DNA of 38,598 bases from positions 1-38,598 of the forward strand of contig DVIU01000117.1 of assembly GCA_018711035.1 (NCBI GenBank). The letters run 5' to 3'. Position numbers and translations under genes: made by a program. Positions within the stretch are counted from its first letter, which is position 1. Each line of letters opens with the position of its first letter. Shown in pieces: positions 13,489-21,334 of this stretch. Under the pieces are notes generated by a model. The model saw nothing but the letters and a program-made list of their open reading frames with translations, did not search any database and was not told the origin of the DNA. Origin of the DNA: Candidatus Scatousia excrementigallinarum (GTDB lineage Bacteria > Cyanobacteriota > Vampirovibrionia > Gastranaerophilales > Gastranaerophilaceae).

Positions 13489-14367
13489 TTATTCTTCCTC
13501 AAAAAGGTCGTAAAAATGAAAAAATTGCAATGGTGCTTTGTATGTCAGATTTTCGATAAACAAAGAAAAATCTTTTTGCATTTGCAAAGCCCTTTGTGAT
13601 TTTGGAACATCAGAGTGAAATTTTTGTAAATAAACGCGGTACTTTTCGCCCTCACGCAGTGCACAGACAAAATAAACAGGACTCTCCATAAGCTGCGCGA
13701 ATTTGAATGTTCCGAGCGGAAACAGAACCCTCTTTCCGAACAATTCAACCTCTGAATTGCTGCTGTTTTTCGAGGTTCTATCGCCTGCCATAATCACTAT
13801 TTCTCCCGCCGAAAGCTTCTCTTTAATCTCTATGGATGTTTCTATATTTATATCTTCAACAGGATAGGCCACGGCAGGAGTTTCAATTTCAATACTTTTT
13901 ATAAAATTATTAAAAATTTTGCACTGCTCCGCAGATAAAAATACATTCACACGACGCTCAGGATATTTATCCATAAACGAACGCATTATGTCTATATTCC
14001 CCAGGTGTGAACAGATAAAAAATACGCCTTTTTCAAAATCATTTATCAGAGAATTTTTAACTTCTTCACTGTCAAAAATAATTCTCTGATAATCGTAATT
14101 CCCCGAAAAAACCTCCATTCTGTCTATGAGGGAATAAGAGTACTCGAGAAAATGTTTGAATTGATTCTTTAAAGATGGTTTAAGCCCGATAATTTTTAAA
14201 AATTTGGCAGAATTTCTGCGCGGCCCCCGTCCGCCCAAAAACGCGAAAACAGTAACAAAAAACGCCACCAAACGCACAGCTCTTTTACCAAAAATTTTAT
14301 AAATATACCATGTAAGAAAAAGCCTTTTCTCTCCCGCGGCCTGTTCTTTTAACTGATACCATCTCAT
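13489..14367 (-). CDS. LpxL/HtrB-like acyltransferase of the aryl-polyene cluster
   Basis: 292 residues with one N-terminal hydrophobic segment (VRLVAFFVTVFAFLGG). The catalytic H-x4-D appears in FICSHLGNIDIMRSF, followed by VIMAGDRTS and FPLGTFKFAQLMESPVYFVC, typical of the lipid-A late-acyltransferase family. In known APE clusters an LpxL-like domain, often fused to a glycosyltransferase 2 domain (ApeJ), is thought to attach the acyl polyene to a lipid. Here only the acyltransferase part is present. It overlaps the exporter stop codon by ATGA, so the two are translationally coupled. Confidence 0.85.
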   Translation of the reverse strand: MRWYQLKEQAAGEKRLFLTWYIYKIFGKRAVRLVAFFVTVFAFLGGRGPRRNSAKFLKIIGLKPSLKNQFKHFLEYSYSLIDRMEVFSGNYDYQRIIFDSEEVKNSLINDFEKGVFFICSHLGNIDIMRSFMDKYPERRVNVFLSAEQCKIFNNFIKSIEIETPAVAYPVEDINIETSIEIKEKLSAGEIVIMAGDRTSKNSSNSEVELFGKRVLFPLGTFKFAQLMESPVYFVCALREGEKYRVYLQKFHSDVPKSQRALQMQKDFSLFIENLTYKAPLQFFHFYDLFEEE

Positions 14368-16469
14368 TTTTCCTGCTCCGGATAATTAAACAACAAACTC
14401 GACAGGTATGAAACACTAAGTCCTACTGAAAGAATGAATCCCAGAGAACTTATGAGTTTAAAACTCGTAAATGCAAGAAGTAAAAAAGAAAATACACTCG
14501 TTGCACAACTTAAAAGCACAGCGTCAGAAGAATTTTTAACTCCACCCGCTCTGAATACCGAATAATCCAAACCGAAGCCTATTATCAAAAATATTGCAAG
14601 CACATGGAACAAATTTATCGGCTGCGCGGTAAGGCTTAATACCCCTATTGAAAATGCTCCCGCGAGAATAGAAGGAGTTAAAATCTTTAAGGCCGTACTC
14701 GGCTTATATATAAAAGACAGAAGAAACAGAAGCAGTATAAACACCGGCACCAGCATTTTTAAACAAGACGTCCGGCATTCTTTAATTCTTTCTGTTATAT
14801 CACATTGAACATCCACATATTTACCGCCGTTTTGTGTAATGATTTCAGGACGGTCGAAGTCGTACAAAATCATTACCGAAGTATTTTCTCCTATAAGAAA
14901 ATCTTTGAACGGAGAATTTTTATCAAATTTAACATAATCCGACGGAGCTTTTTCACTCAAAAGTTTTTTAATATCTTCTTCCGGTAAAAATGCTGCATAA
15001 CTTTTAAGAGAATTTTTATACAAAGCTTTTCTGAGTTCAAAATTTCTTTTCTGCTGCTTCTCAGACGGAATAAATTTGCTTAGTGCCTGAAAATTCACGT
15101 CCTGCAAATTTCTTGAAACCCACTCTTCCCTGTGCAGCATATCCTGAAAGTCACGTCCTTCAATAACGGCAAAAGAAATCTTTTTGTCTCCGCCCGTTAC
15201 AGCAGCAAAAAGCTTTTCCGAAGCAAGAAGCTTCTTTGAAGGAACATACATATTACGAATATCATCGTTAAACTTTATAAAAAACATTCCGCCTAAAGAT
15301 ACCGCCAGAATAATAAGCGCAAAAATCTTCTTAACACGCTCACTCATCATAAAATCTATATTCCGCGGGTGTGAATTGAATTTTAATAAAGGATAAAACA
15401 ACACTACAATAGAATATACACTGAAAAGGCCCGTCATTGTAAAAACAGAAATCTGTCTTAAAAGTTCCACCCCCGAAAACAAAAGCACCGCAAATGCACT
15501 GACAGTTGTAACCATACTGACAGTCAGGCTTTTCATTATTTTTGACAAATCTTTCTCGATAAAATAATGCAGTGAATAATCAATACAAATCCCTATTAGC
15601 GTCGTTGAAAAAACAAACGTCAAGACATGTATCGACGGAAAAACAATTGACGCTGCCAGAAATCCCGACAACATCCCGAGTCCCAAACTTATGCCTGTAG
15701 GAATCAAAAGTTTTATATTCCTGAAATAAAAATAACAAAGCCCGATTACAAATAAAGATGACAGAATACATATTATATTAATTTCTCTCATTGATTTTGA
15801 GCTTGCATAATATGAATGCACAGGCGCACCCGTAAGATAAACCTCTGTACCGTCTTTAGAAAGTTGTGACTGCAAACGGGTAAGAGTTTTGATTTCTCCG
15901 TTTAAAAGTTCAGGTGAAAGTGCTGTATCATTTTTGACTTCCAGAGAAAGTATTTTATAGTATTTGTCATTATAAATAACCGAATCCGGCTCACCCTCCC
16001 CGAAAGATTTTACATAGTCAGTAAACAGCATAAAAGGGTCTTGATTTAACGGCATAAGCATAAAGCCAAAGGGGTCATACAGTCTTACGAATGATTCTGC
16101 AATAACCTCATTGTACTTCCTGTTCTCAAGCAAGAGTGCTGTATGCTGCGACAAAAGACTTTTATAATAGAGTTTATAAGTTTCAAGAATTTTGCCTGCA
16201 TTAAAATCCTCAATGTAAAACGTATCTTTATCAACAGAATTTAAAAATTCCAATGCTGTACGCGACGCATTTTCAGAACTTTCGGCTTCGACAAGAACAT
16301 TTATTCTTGAAGAATATCTGCCGCTCAGTTTCACTACAGTTTCATCTGCGGAATTATCGGAAAAAACAGCGCGCAGAATATTGGTTTCTGTTTTCACGGG
16401 ATGAGTAAAGACAAATACCGCTGCTGCTGCAAATATTAATATAAATATAATTCTTAAAAATCTTTTCAT
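14364..16469 (-). CDS. MMPL/RND-family exporter (ApeM-like)
   Basis: 701 residues with the RND half-transporter pattern twice: one N-terminal transmembrane helix, a periplasmic loop, then a five- to six-helix block, repeated. The TM4 motifs GICIDYSLHYFIEKD (about residue 290) and GFGLDYSVFRAGG (about residue 635) hold the conserved G-x-x-x-D-Y. Proteins of this type accompany a LolA-like protein in APE clusters and are believed to move the aryl-polyene lipid from the inner membrane towards the outer membrane. Length fits. It is preceded by the LolA-like gene after 32 nt and overlaps the acyltransferase. I infer the substrate from context alone. Confidence 0.88.
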   Translation of the reverse strand: MKRFLRIIFILIFAAAAVFVFTHPVKTETNILRAVFSDNSADETVVKLSGRYSSRINVLVEAESSENASRTALEFLNSVDKDTFYIEDFNAGKILETYKLYYKSLLSQHTALLLENRKYNEVIAESFVRLYDPFGFMLMPLNQDPFMLFTDYVKSFGEGEPDSVIYNDKYYKILSLEVKNDTALSPELLNGEIKTLTRLQSQLSKDGTEVYLTGAPVHSYYASSKSMREINIICILSSLFVIGLCYFYFRNIKLLIPTGISLGLGMLSGFLAASIVFPSIHVLTFVFSTTLIGICIDYSLHYFIEKDLSKIMKSLTVSMVTTVSAFAVLLFSGVELLRQISVFTMTGLFSVYSIVVLFYPLLKFNSHPRNIDFMMSERVKKIFALIILAVSLGGMFFIKFNDDIRNMYVPSKKLLASEKLFAAVTGGDKKISFAVIEGRDFQDMLHREEWVSRNLQDVNFQALSKFIPSEKQQKRNFELRKALYKNSLKSYAAFLPEEDIKKLLSEKAPSDYVKFDKNSPFKDFLIGENTSVMILYDFDRPEIITQNGGKYVDVQCDITERIKECRTSCLKMLVPVFILLLFLLSFIYKPSTALKILTPSILAGAFSIGVLSLTAQPINLFHVLAIFLIIGFGLDYSVFRAGGVKNSSDAVLLSCATSVFSFLLLAFTSFKLISSLGFILSVGLSVSYLSSLLFNYPEQEK

Positions 16470-16501
16470 TTGCCTCTCTTAATTACGCCTGACCCGTAGG
16501 A

Positions 16502-17026
16502 TTAATAAGCGGAGCATTCTGTAAAGTTTATTTTCATATTACCGCTCTTAGGGGTTCTTATATCAATCTGGTCGATATATTTTCCTCCTGCTATAATAAT
16601 AGACTCCATAATTCCGCTGGCCTTGGACGCGACCTTGGGTTTTAAAGCCAATCTCCAGGAAACACCGTTTCTAATATAAAACAGTTCAAAATTATTATTC
16701 AGATACGTGTAATCTTTTCTTGCTATTGCAGCAATCAAAGCACCGAGTTTTTTGTCCTTGTCGGTTGCATAAACCGTAGTATTGACAACAGGATAGAGAG
16801 TTTCAAACACAACGCCGCTGGAAGCATTAAACCTGAAACGTCCTCCGGATTCGATTACTGTATCTGTATTAGGAATGGTCTTATTCTGCGTAAACTTACA
16901 GGCAACAGCCTTATATTGCGGTATAAAAACACTGTCAGGCCTTGCCAGATGCTGAAAAATCAAATCCTGCGCCATGGCACTTCCGCTAATCAAAATTCCC
17001 GCAGCTAAGAATAAAAATTTCTTCAT
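16502..17026 (-). CDS. LolA-like periplasmic carrier (ApeL-like)
   Basis: 174 residues with a signal peptide (MKKFLFLAAGILISGSAMAQ). After it comes the LolA-like core: FTQNKTIPNTDTVIESGGRF then VVFETLYPVVNTTVYATDKD, the beta-sheet half-barrel that shields a lipid. In APE clusters this protein is placed with the MMPL exporter and is inferred to carry the polyene lipid across the periplasm. Whether it can also carry lipoproteins cannot be told. It lies 2 nt from the thioesterase stop and start pair, so it is translated with its neighbours. Confidence 0.82.
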   Translation of the reverse strand: MKKFLFLAAGILISGSAMAQDLIFQHLARPDSVFIPQYKAVACKFTQNKTIPNTDTVIESGGRFRFNASSGVVFETLYPVVNTTVYATDKDKKLGALIAAIARKDYTYLNNNFELFYIRNGVSWRLALKPKVASKASGIMESIIIAGGKYIDQIDIRTPKSGNMKINFTECSAY

Positions 17027-17028
17027 AA

Positions 17029-17442
17029 TTAAAGATTACAACAAGCAAGCTTTTCTTTCAAACGTTCTGGAGCCGAGTACAAACTTTCTTTTGAATGTAT
17101 ATCAATACAAATCTGCATTGTTTTAGCCCTGAAAAGCTTTTCGCCTGTTAAAGCGTCATAAATCATATATTTTATAATAAGACAAGGTTCGATTTCCTCT
17201 ACAGAAGAAACTACTTTTAACTTTTGGTTAAATGTGCAAGGTTTCATAAACTTTAAATCCATAGTGGCAACAGGGTAGGCAATCCCGTCCTCGCGCATAT
17301 TATCGTAATCGTAGCCTATTTTTGAGAGTAAATCACAGCGCGCGGTTTCAAGATATTTAATATAATTTCCGTGCCAGACCACGTTCATAGGGTCTAAATC
17401 GTAAAACTGCACAGTTATAAAAGTCTCAGCCTCAAATTTCAT
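17029..17442 (-). CDS. Acyl-ACP/CoA thioesterase of the 4HBT/YbgC family (ApeK-like)
   Basis: 137 residues, a single hot-dog domain. VQFYDLDPMNVVWHGNYIKYLETARCDLL holds the family's catalytic Asp (D-x-D/M) and the N-Y motif of 4HBT thioesterases. It probably hydrolyses stalled or finished acyl-ACP in polyene synthesis. Its position between the ligase and the LolA-like gene matches ApeK in other APE clusters. Confidence 0.87.
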   Translation of the reverse strand: MKFEAETFITVQFYDLDPMNVVWHGNYIKYLETARCDLLSKIGYDYDNMREDGIAYPVATMDLKFMKPCTFNQKLKVVSSVEEIEPCLIIKYMIYDALTGEKLFRAKTMQICIDIHSKESLYSAPERLKEKLACCNL

Positions 17443-17465
17443 ATCTCACCTCTATGTCTACTTGC

Positions 17466-19007
17466 TTACTTTACAAATATACCTGAAGAAAATATACTGT
17501 CATCAGCCAGATAGGTAAATTCTACAGATTTTTCTTTATTGATGAGTTTTAAAGTAATTTTAATTTCAGGTTTCATTATATTTGAAAATTTAACTTTTTT
17601 AACCTCATCATATGGTAATTCAATACCGAAAACATCTTCTGCAAAAAATCTTGCATAATAAAGCTGCACCACCCCGGGCAAAACCGGTGTTATGTCAAAA
17701 TGTCCGCGTAAAAAATTCGAATTGCGTCTGAATAAAAGTTCAATTTCCGCGCCGGAGGAATCGGCACGGCGAGAGAAAACAAACGGCATAGATAAATTTG
17801 ACCCGAAAATTTTTCGAAGTTTTGCAGAATCAATTTTACCGCTCGCTGTTTTCGGGATTTCATCTAAAATCCGCCATTTTTTTGGGAGAATTTCGCTGTA
17901 TCTGCCAAGAAATTTTTTAAAATCCTGCGGCTCTTTTGCAACATCATGACAGACTACAGCGCAGCATAGTTTTTCGTCATACATAAAACAATGACAATCT
18001 CCAACAGCTTCATGTTTGCAGAGATTATTTTCCAGTTCATCCAGCGAAATTCTTTTTTCCTGAATTTTTACCAGTCTGTCCGTACGTTTTTTCAATACAA
18101 ATTCTCTATCGGAAACTTTTTCAATAATATCATTCAAAATCATTTCACCGGCAGGAAAGAAATCCGACATTACAACAATTCGTCCGTCTACAGCCGGTTC
18201 AACACAAACGCCGTTTATCAATGTAAACTTCTCACCGCCGCGTTTACAGGCAATATTTCCCGTCTCTGTGCTTCCGTAAATGTCAATTACATCGGAAAAT
18301 TTTGCAAAATACGAATAAGTTTCGTCTTTAAGTTTTGCGCCCGCAAGAAAAATCTTTTCAGGAGCATTTTCAAATACAAAATCATACTTTGCAAGCTTCT
18401 CCATAAAAGAAGGCGTTGAAATTAAAATATACTCCCCATTAATATCAAATTGCTCCGGAAATTCAATTTTCTTTTGATTTATTTTGTAATTTCCGTAAAA
18501 AGGCAAAATAAAATTAAACGCAACTCCGTAACTGTGCGCAGATGAAGTAGTAGACGCAATTACAGTTTTGTCGGAAAGTGCAAATTCATCAATTGTAGCC
18601 TGCGCTTCAACTTCAAGATTATAAAGAGTTTTACCGATATTTTTTGGAGTTCCGGTAGACCCTGATGTAAAAAGATTTATCATAATCCCATGCGGGTCAT
18701 ATTCGCCCTCAAAAACCCCCTCACCGGCTATTGGTTCATCAGGAAGAATATATTCAAACACGAGCTGGTTAAGACGCGTTTTGTCGGTTAAAAGATAAAT
18801 ATTCTTACGCGCAAACACTGCCGCAAAAAAATTCACCGCAAAATCAAAGTAACTTTCACATAGCAAAACTACATTTTCAATATCAGAATTTTCAAACTCT
18901 TTTTTCTGACCGAGTACAAATTTTTTGAATTCTCCGAAAGTAACATCGGGATTGATAAATAGAGTCTGTGTATCGTATTTTTGCGTAAAGAATTTTTCCA
19001 GAATCAT
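17466..19007 (-). CDS. apeH: Aryl-ACP ligase fused to a hot-dog dehydratase (ApeH-ApeI fusion)
   Basis: 513 residues. Residues ~1-400 are an ANL adenylating enzyme: TSGSTGTPK (114-122), YGSTE (244-248), KRTDRLVKIQEKRISLDEL (A8) and TASGK with K391. It should load an aromatic acid starter, 4-hydroxybenzoate in E. coli and Xenorhabdus APEs, onto a cluster ACP. Residues ~410-513 are a FabA/FabZ-like hot-dog: FLRGHFDITPVLPGVVQLYY. This has the catalytic-type His436, but the Glu/Asp position 14 residues later is Tyr450. In the APE systems I know, ligase and ApeI are separate proteins. The ORF has no frameshift or internal stop. It overlaps the small membrane protein by ATGA. Confidence 0.85.
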   Translation of the reverse strand: MILEKFFTQKYDTQTLFINPDVTFGEFKKFVLGQKKEFENSDIENVVLLCESYFDFAVNFFAAVFARKNIYLLTDKTRLNQLVFEYILPDEPIAGEGVFEGEYDPHGIMINLFTSGSTGTPKNIGKTLYNLEVEAQATIDEFALSDKTVIASTTSSAHSYGVAFNFILPFYGNYKINQKKIEFPEQFDINGEYILISTPSFMEKLAKYDFVFENAPEKIFLAGAKLKDETYSYFAKFSDVIDIYGSTETGNIACKRGGEKFTLINGVCVEPAVDGRIVVMSDFFPAGEMILNDIIEKVSDREFVLKKRTDRLVKIQEKRISLDELENNLCKHEAVGDCHCFMYDEKLCCAVVCHDVAKEPQDFKKFLGRYSEILPKKWRILDEIPKTASGKIDSAKLRKIFGSNLSMPFVFSRRADSSGAEIELLFRRNSNFLRGHFDITPVLPGVVQLYYARFFAEDVFGIELPYDEVKKVKFSNIMKPEIKITLKLINKEKSVEFTYLADDSIFSSGIFVK

Positions 19008-19405
19008 TTTTGATATTTTTTCCTTAAAACTACTCTTACTATATATTCAACCGCAAACATAACCCCGATTGCAACATAAGAGATAAATCCGTTATATAAT
19101 GCCCACCATTTCTCAGCCATAAATACCGTTGCAATTGAGATTAAAAGGTTACAAAACATAAACATGCACCACACGTAAGTTAATCTGCGGGTGTAAATTC
19201 TCGTAAAATCATCCAGTCCGCCTTCGATAGCTTTAGCAATTTTTTGAATAACGGTTTCTTTTGCAAAAAGCGATGTGAAAAACAGCATAAACACAGTCAG
19301 ATTTGCCGCAACAGGATAAAATTTCACCGCAAAAAACTTAGTATAATGAAATACCACAATGACAAAAAGAGTTACAAACAGTGGAATCAAAAACTTAAAT
19401 TTCAT
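19004..19405 (-). CDS. Small membrane protein of aryl-polyene clusters (ApeG/COG4648-like)
   Basis: 133 residues with four hydrophobic segments: FLIPLFVTLFVIVVF, LTVFMLFFTSLFA, VWCMFMFCNLLISIATVFMA and FISYVAIGVMFAVEYIVRVVL. The charged loop between the second and third (ALEGG-type, IAKAIEGGLDDFTRIYTRRLTYVW) is typical of COG4648. Its role in APE biosynthesis is not known to me. Overlaps on both sides (ACP stop, ligase start) show tight co-expression. Confidence 0.75.
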   Translation of the reverse strand: MKFKFLIPLFVTLFVIVVFHYTKFFAVKFYPVAANLTVFMLFFTSLFAKETVIQKIAKAIEGGLDDFTRIYTRRLTYVWCMFMFCNLLISIATVFMAEKWWALYNGFISYVAIGVMFAVEYIVRVVLRKKYQK

Positions 19406-19656
19406 TTCAAAAGTTCTTCGATTGCATTCACCACATCATCAATTGTGCGGATTTTTTTGAAATTTTCCGGCGCAATCTTTTTATCTGTAAAATACTGAAG
19501 TTTTACTGCTAAATCAACCGCATCAATGCTGTCGAGTTCCAAATCCTCAAAAAGGTTTGCCTCAGGTTTAATTAAATCTTCGCTGATTTCAAAATCTTCA
19601 ACGAGGATTTCGGTTAATTTATTCAAAATTTCTTCGCGTGTAAATTCTTTAGCCAA
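19402..19656 (-). CDS. apeF: Acyl carrier protein (polyene ACP, second)
   Basis: 84 residues with the carrier motif DLELDSIDAVDLAVKL. Ser43 should receive phosphopantetheine. Its DSID sequence, as opposed to the DSLD of fatty-acid ACP, is usual for APE carriers. It overlaps the other ACP gene by 8 nt. Which of the two carries starter and which extender is not decidable here, and the ApeE/ApeF names follow gene order only. Confidence 0.9.
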   Translation of the reverse strand: MAKEFTREEILNKLTEILVEDFEISEDLIKPEANLFEDLELDSIDAVDLAVKLQYFTDKKIAPENFKKIRTIDDVVNAIEELLK

Positions 19657-19906
19657 CAGTGTTACTCCTGATAAAATCCGCCAGTGTTTTTACGGAATAG
19701 AAATGCTTTGCGTTTTCTTTTTTGTCTGATGATAAAGTAAGATTATACTTTTTCTTCAAAGCCATACCGAGTTCAAGCGCGTCAATTGAATCCAATCCCA
19801 GCCCGTCTACAAAAAGTGCTTCTTCATCTTTTATATCAGAAGCTTTTATGTCTTCAAGCTCCAGAACTTTTATTATTAATTCTTTTATTTCATTTTCCAA
19901 AGTCAT
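19649..19906 (-). CDS. apeE: Acyl carrier protein (polyene ACP, first)
   Basis: 85 residues from ATG 19906 (MTLENEIKELIIKVL). I prefer this start because TAGGA lies upstream at workable distance and the ORF-track start at 19945 is a TTG. DGLGLDSIDALELGMALKKKY has the phosphopantetheine Ser40. Two ACPs in tandem is the usual APE arrangement. The nearby Sfp-type PPTase is a candidate activator. Confidence 0.9.
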   Translation of the reverse strand: MTLENEIKELIIKVLELEDIKASDIKDEEALFVDGLGLDSIDALELGMALKKKYNLTLSSDKKENAKHFYSVKTLADFIRSNTVG

Positions 19907-19952
19907 TTGCTTAATTCCTATAATAAATTTATAACTTAATTGCAAAATAAAG

Positions 19953-20681
19953 TCAATTTATTGCTTCTTTAATACTTTCCGTAATATGGTTACGGAGTTT
20001 TATTTCAGAGAGTTCAGGGGCAAAGTCGGAAATCTTAATTTCCGGCATAACCGTTAATTTGTAATTTACGGTTTTATTGCCTGCGTCGAGCGGAAAATGA
20101 TTTTTTATCAAAAAAGGATAATCCGTTTCTATTTTCACCGGAACAATATCAACGCCCGCTGCAATGGCAATCTGTGCGGCACCTTTGTGAATTTTAACTT
20201 CTTCACCCGGGAGCGTTCTTGTACCTGTCGGAAATATTATAATATTATATCCGTCTTTCAAAGCTTCCACGGCAGATTGTTTAAATATTTCAGGGTCTAT
20301 ATCGTTAATAATATAAAGCGATTTGACAATATTTCTCATAACAGGATTTTTTAAAAGACTTTTTTTGGCAAGACAGAGCGATAACGGCATATTTCCTATA
20401 AGAAGAATTATATCAATAAAACTCGGGTGCGACGCCACAACAACTTTCCCCTTTATATCTGAAAGGTTTCCGTTAATATGCACCTTAATTTCCTTAGAAT
20501 TTTCCATTACTGAAATAAAAAACTTCCACGAATTTTTAATTATCTGTGCAAACTTTTCGCGGCGTTCTTTGCCTTTGTATTTTAACGACAGCACAGGAAA
20601 AAGCACGCAGCCGATATACAATGCACCGAGTGCAAATAAAATCATTTCCAGTAAAACAAGAAGTCCCCTATAAATCCTCAT
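19953..20681 (-). CDS. PlsC-type lysophospholipid acyltransferase (ApeD-like)
   Basis: 242 residues with an N-terminal membrane helix (LLVLLEMILFALGALYIGCVLF). Motif I is VVASHPSFIDIILL (H-x4-D) and motif III is IIIFPTGTRTLPGE. It transfers an acyl group from ACP or CoA to a glycerol or sugar lipid. In APE clusters this gene is conserved between the chain-length factor and the ACPs, as here, and it may anchor the pigment in the membrane. It overlaps the chain-length-factor gene by 14 nt. Confidence 0.87.
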   Translation of the reverse strand: MRIYRGLLVLLEMILFALGALYIGCVLFPVLSLKYKGKERREKFAQIIKNSWKFFISVMENSKEIKVHINGNLSDIKGKVVVASHPSFIDIILLIGNMPLSLCLAKKSLLKNPVMRNIVKSLYIINDIDPEIFKQSAVEALKDGYNIIIFPTGTRTLPGEEVKIHKGAAQIAIAAGVDIVPVKIETDYPFLIKNHFPLDAGNKTVNYKLTVMPEIKISDFAPELSEIKLRNHITESIKEAIN

Positions 20682-21261
20682 TTTTCTTTACCACATACAA
20701 ATCGCTTACAAATGTGTCGTTTTTCCCTTCCAGAAATGCTGTCAAATCTTCAAACCCATCATTCACAGGCAAATTTTCAGAGTTTTCGCACAACAAAAAT
20801 TTACCCTTATTATTCACAGAAGTCAACACCGAAACACTTTTTATCCCGCCAAAGCTTTCTGCATAACAGAAAAGAGATTCTCCTGCTAAAATACTTTCCA
20901 GAAAGCCTGCCGCAACAGACTTTTCACCGGCAGAAATTGAATTGTAACCTGTTTTAACCCCTTCAAGCAGTGAAAAAAGTCCGACCGTAGCATTATGAAC
21001 AGATGAACTGAACCCCGCAGGCGAAACCTCTCCGTCTTCTTTGCGCTGGTTTATAAGCTTCACAACCCGCTCGAAATCTCCGTAACACGACGAAAAAACA
21101 AGGTTAGGACTGCCGCCGTCATACGCTCCGTAGAGAGTATAAAGCCCCGCACGCCCGAATGTGTTGAGTTTTCGCCGCAACATCATTGGAATAAATGAAA
21201 CATCAATTTCATCACCCGTTACATAAGAAAACTTTTTTATATCAAAAACTACTTCCTTCAT
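20668..21261 (-). CDS. apeC: Ketosynthase-like chain-length factor (ApeC-like)
   Basis: 197 residues matching the short beta-ketoacyl-synthase-like family (PF13723). LNTFGRAGLYTLYGAYDGGS, VFSSCYGDFERVVKLI, and SSSVHNATVGLFSLLEGVKT mark the half-sized thiolase fold. The active-site Cys environment of true ketosynthases (T-A-C-S) is replaced by SSSVHNA, so it should be non-catalytic and pair with the ApeO-type synthase to set chain length. It is the first gene of the minus operon. A TATAAT lies only a few nt before the ATG (21265-21270) and there is no ribosome-binding site, so the exact start is uncertain. The plus operon encoding its partner begins 73 nt away on the other strand. Confidence 0.85.
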   Translation of the reverse strand: MKEVVFDIKKFSYVTGDEIDVSFIPMMLRRKLNTFGRAGLYTLYGAYDGGSPNLVFSSCYGDFERVVKLINQRKEDGEVSPAGFSSSVHNATVGLFSLLEGVKTGYNSISAGEKSVAAGFLESILAGESLFCYAESFGGIKSVSVLTSVNNKGKFLLCENSENLPVNDGFEDLTAFLEGKNDTFVSDLYVVKKNEDL

Positions 21262-21334
21262 GATATTATATTAACACAGATGTCTGGAAAAATTATTCAA
21301 TTTTAAACACGCAGCGTGACATCGGTTTTGAGGA
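21262..21334. promoter_or_regulatory. Divergent promoter region of the two aryl-polyene operons
   Basis: A 73-nt spacer separates the chain-length-factor gene (minus) and ketosynthase gene (plus). Minus -10 candidates are TATAAT or TTAATA next to the ATG. CAGA-TG-TCTG (21277-21286) is a small palindrome between them. No regulator gene lies in the cluster. Shared control of both operons is likely from the short distance. Confidence 0.45.
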
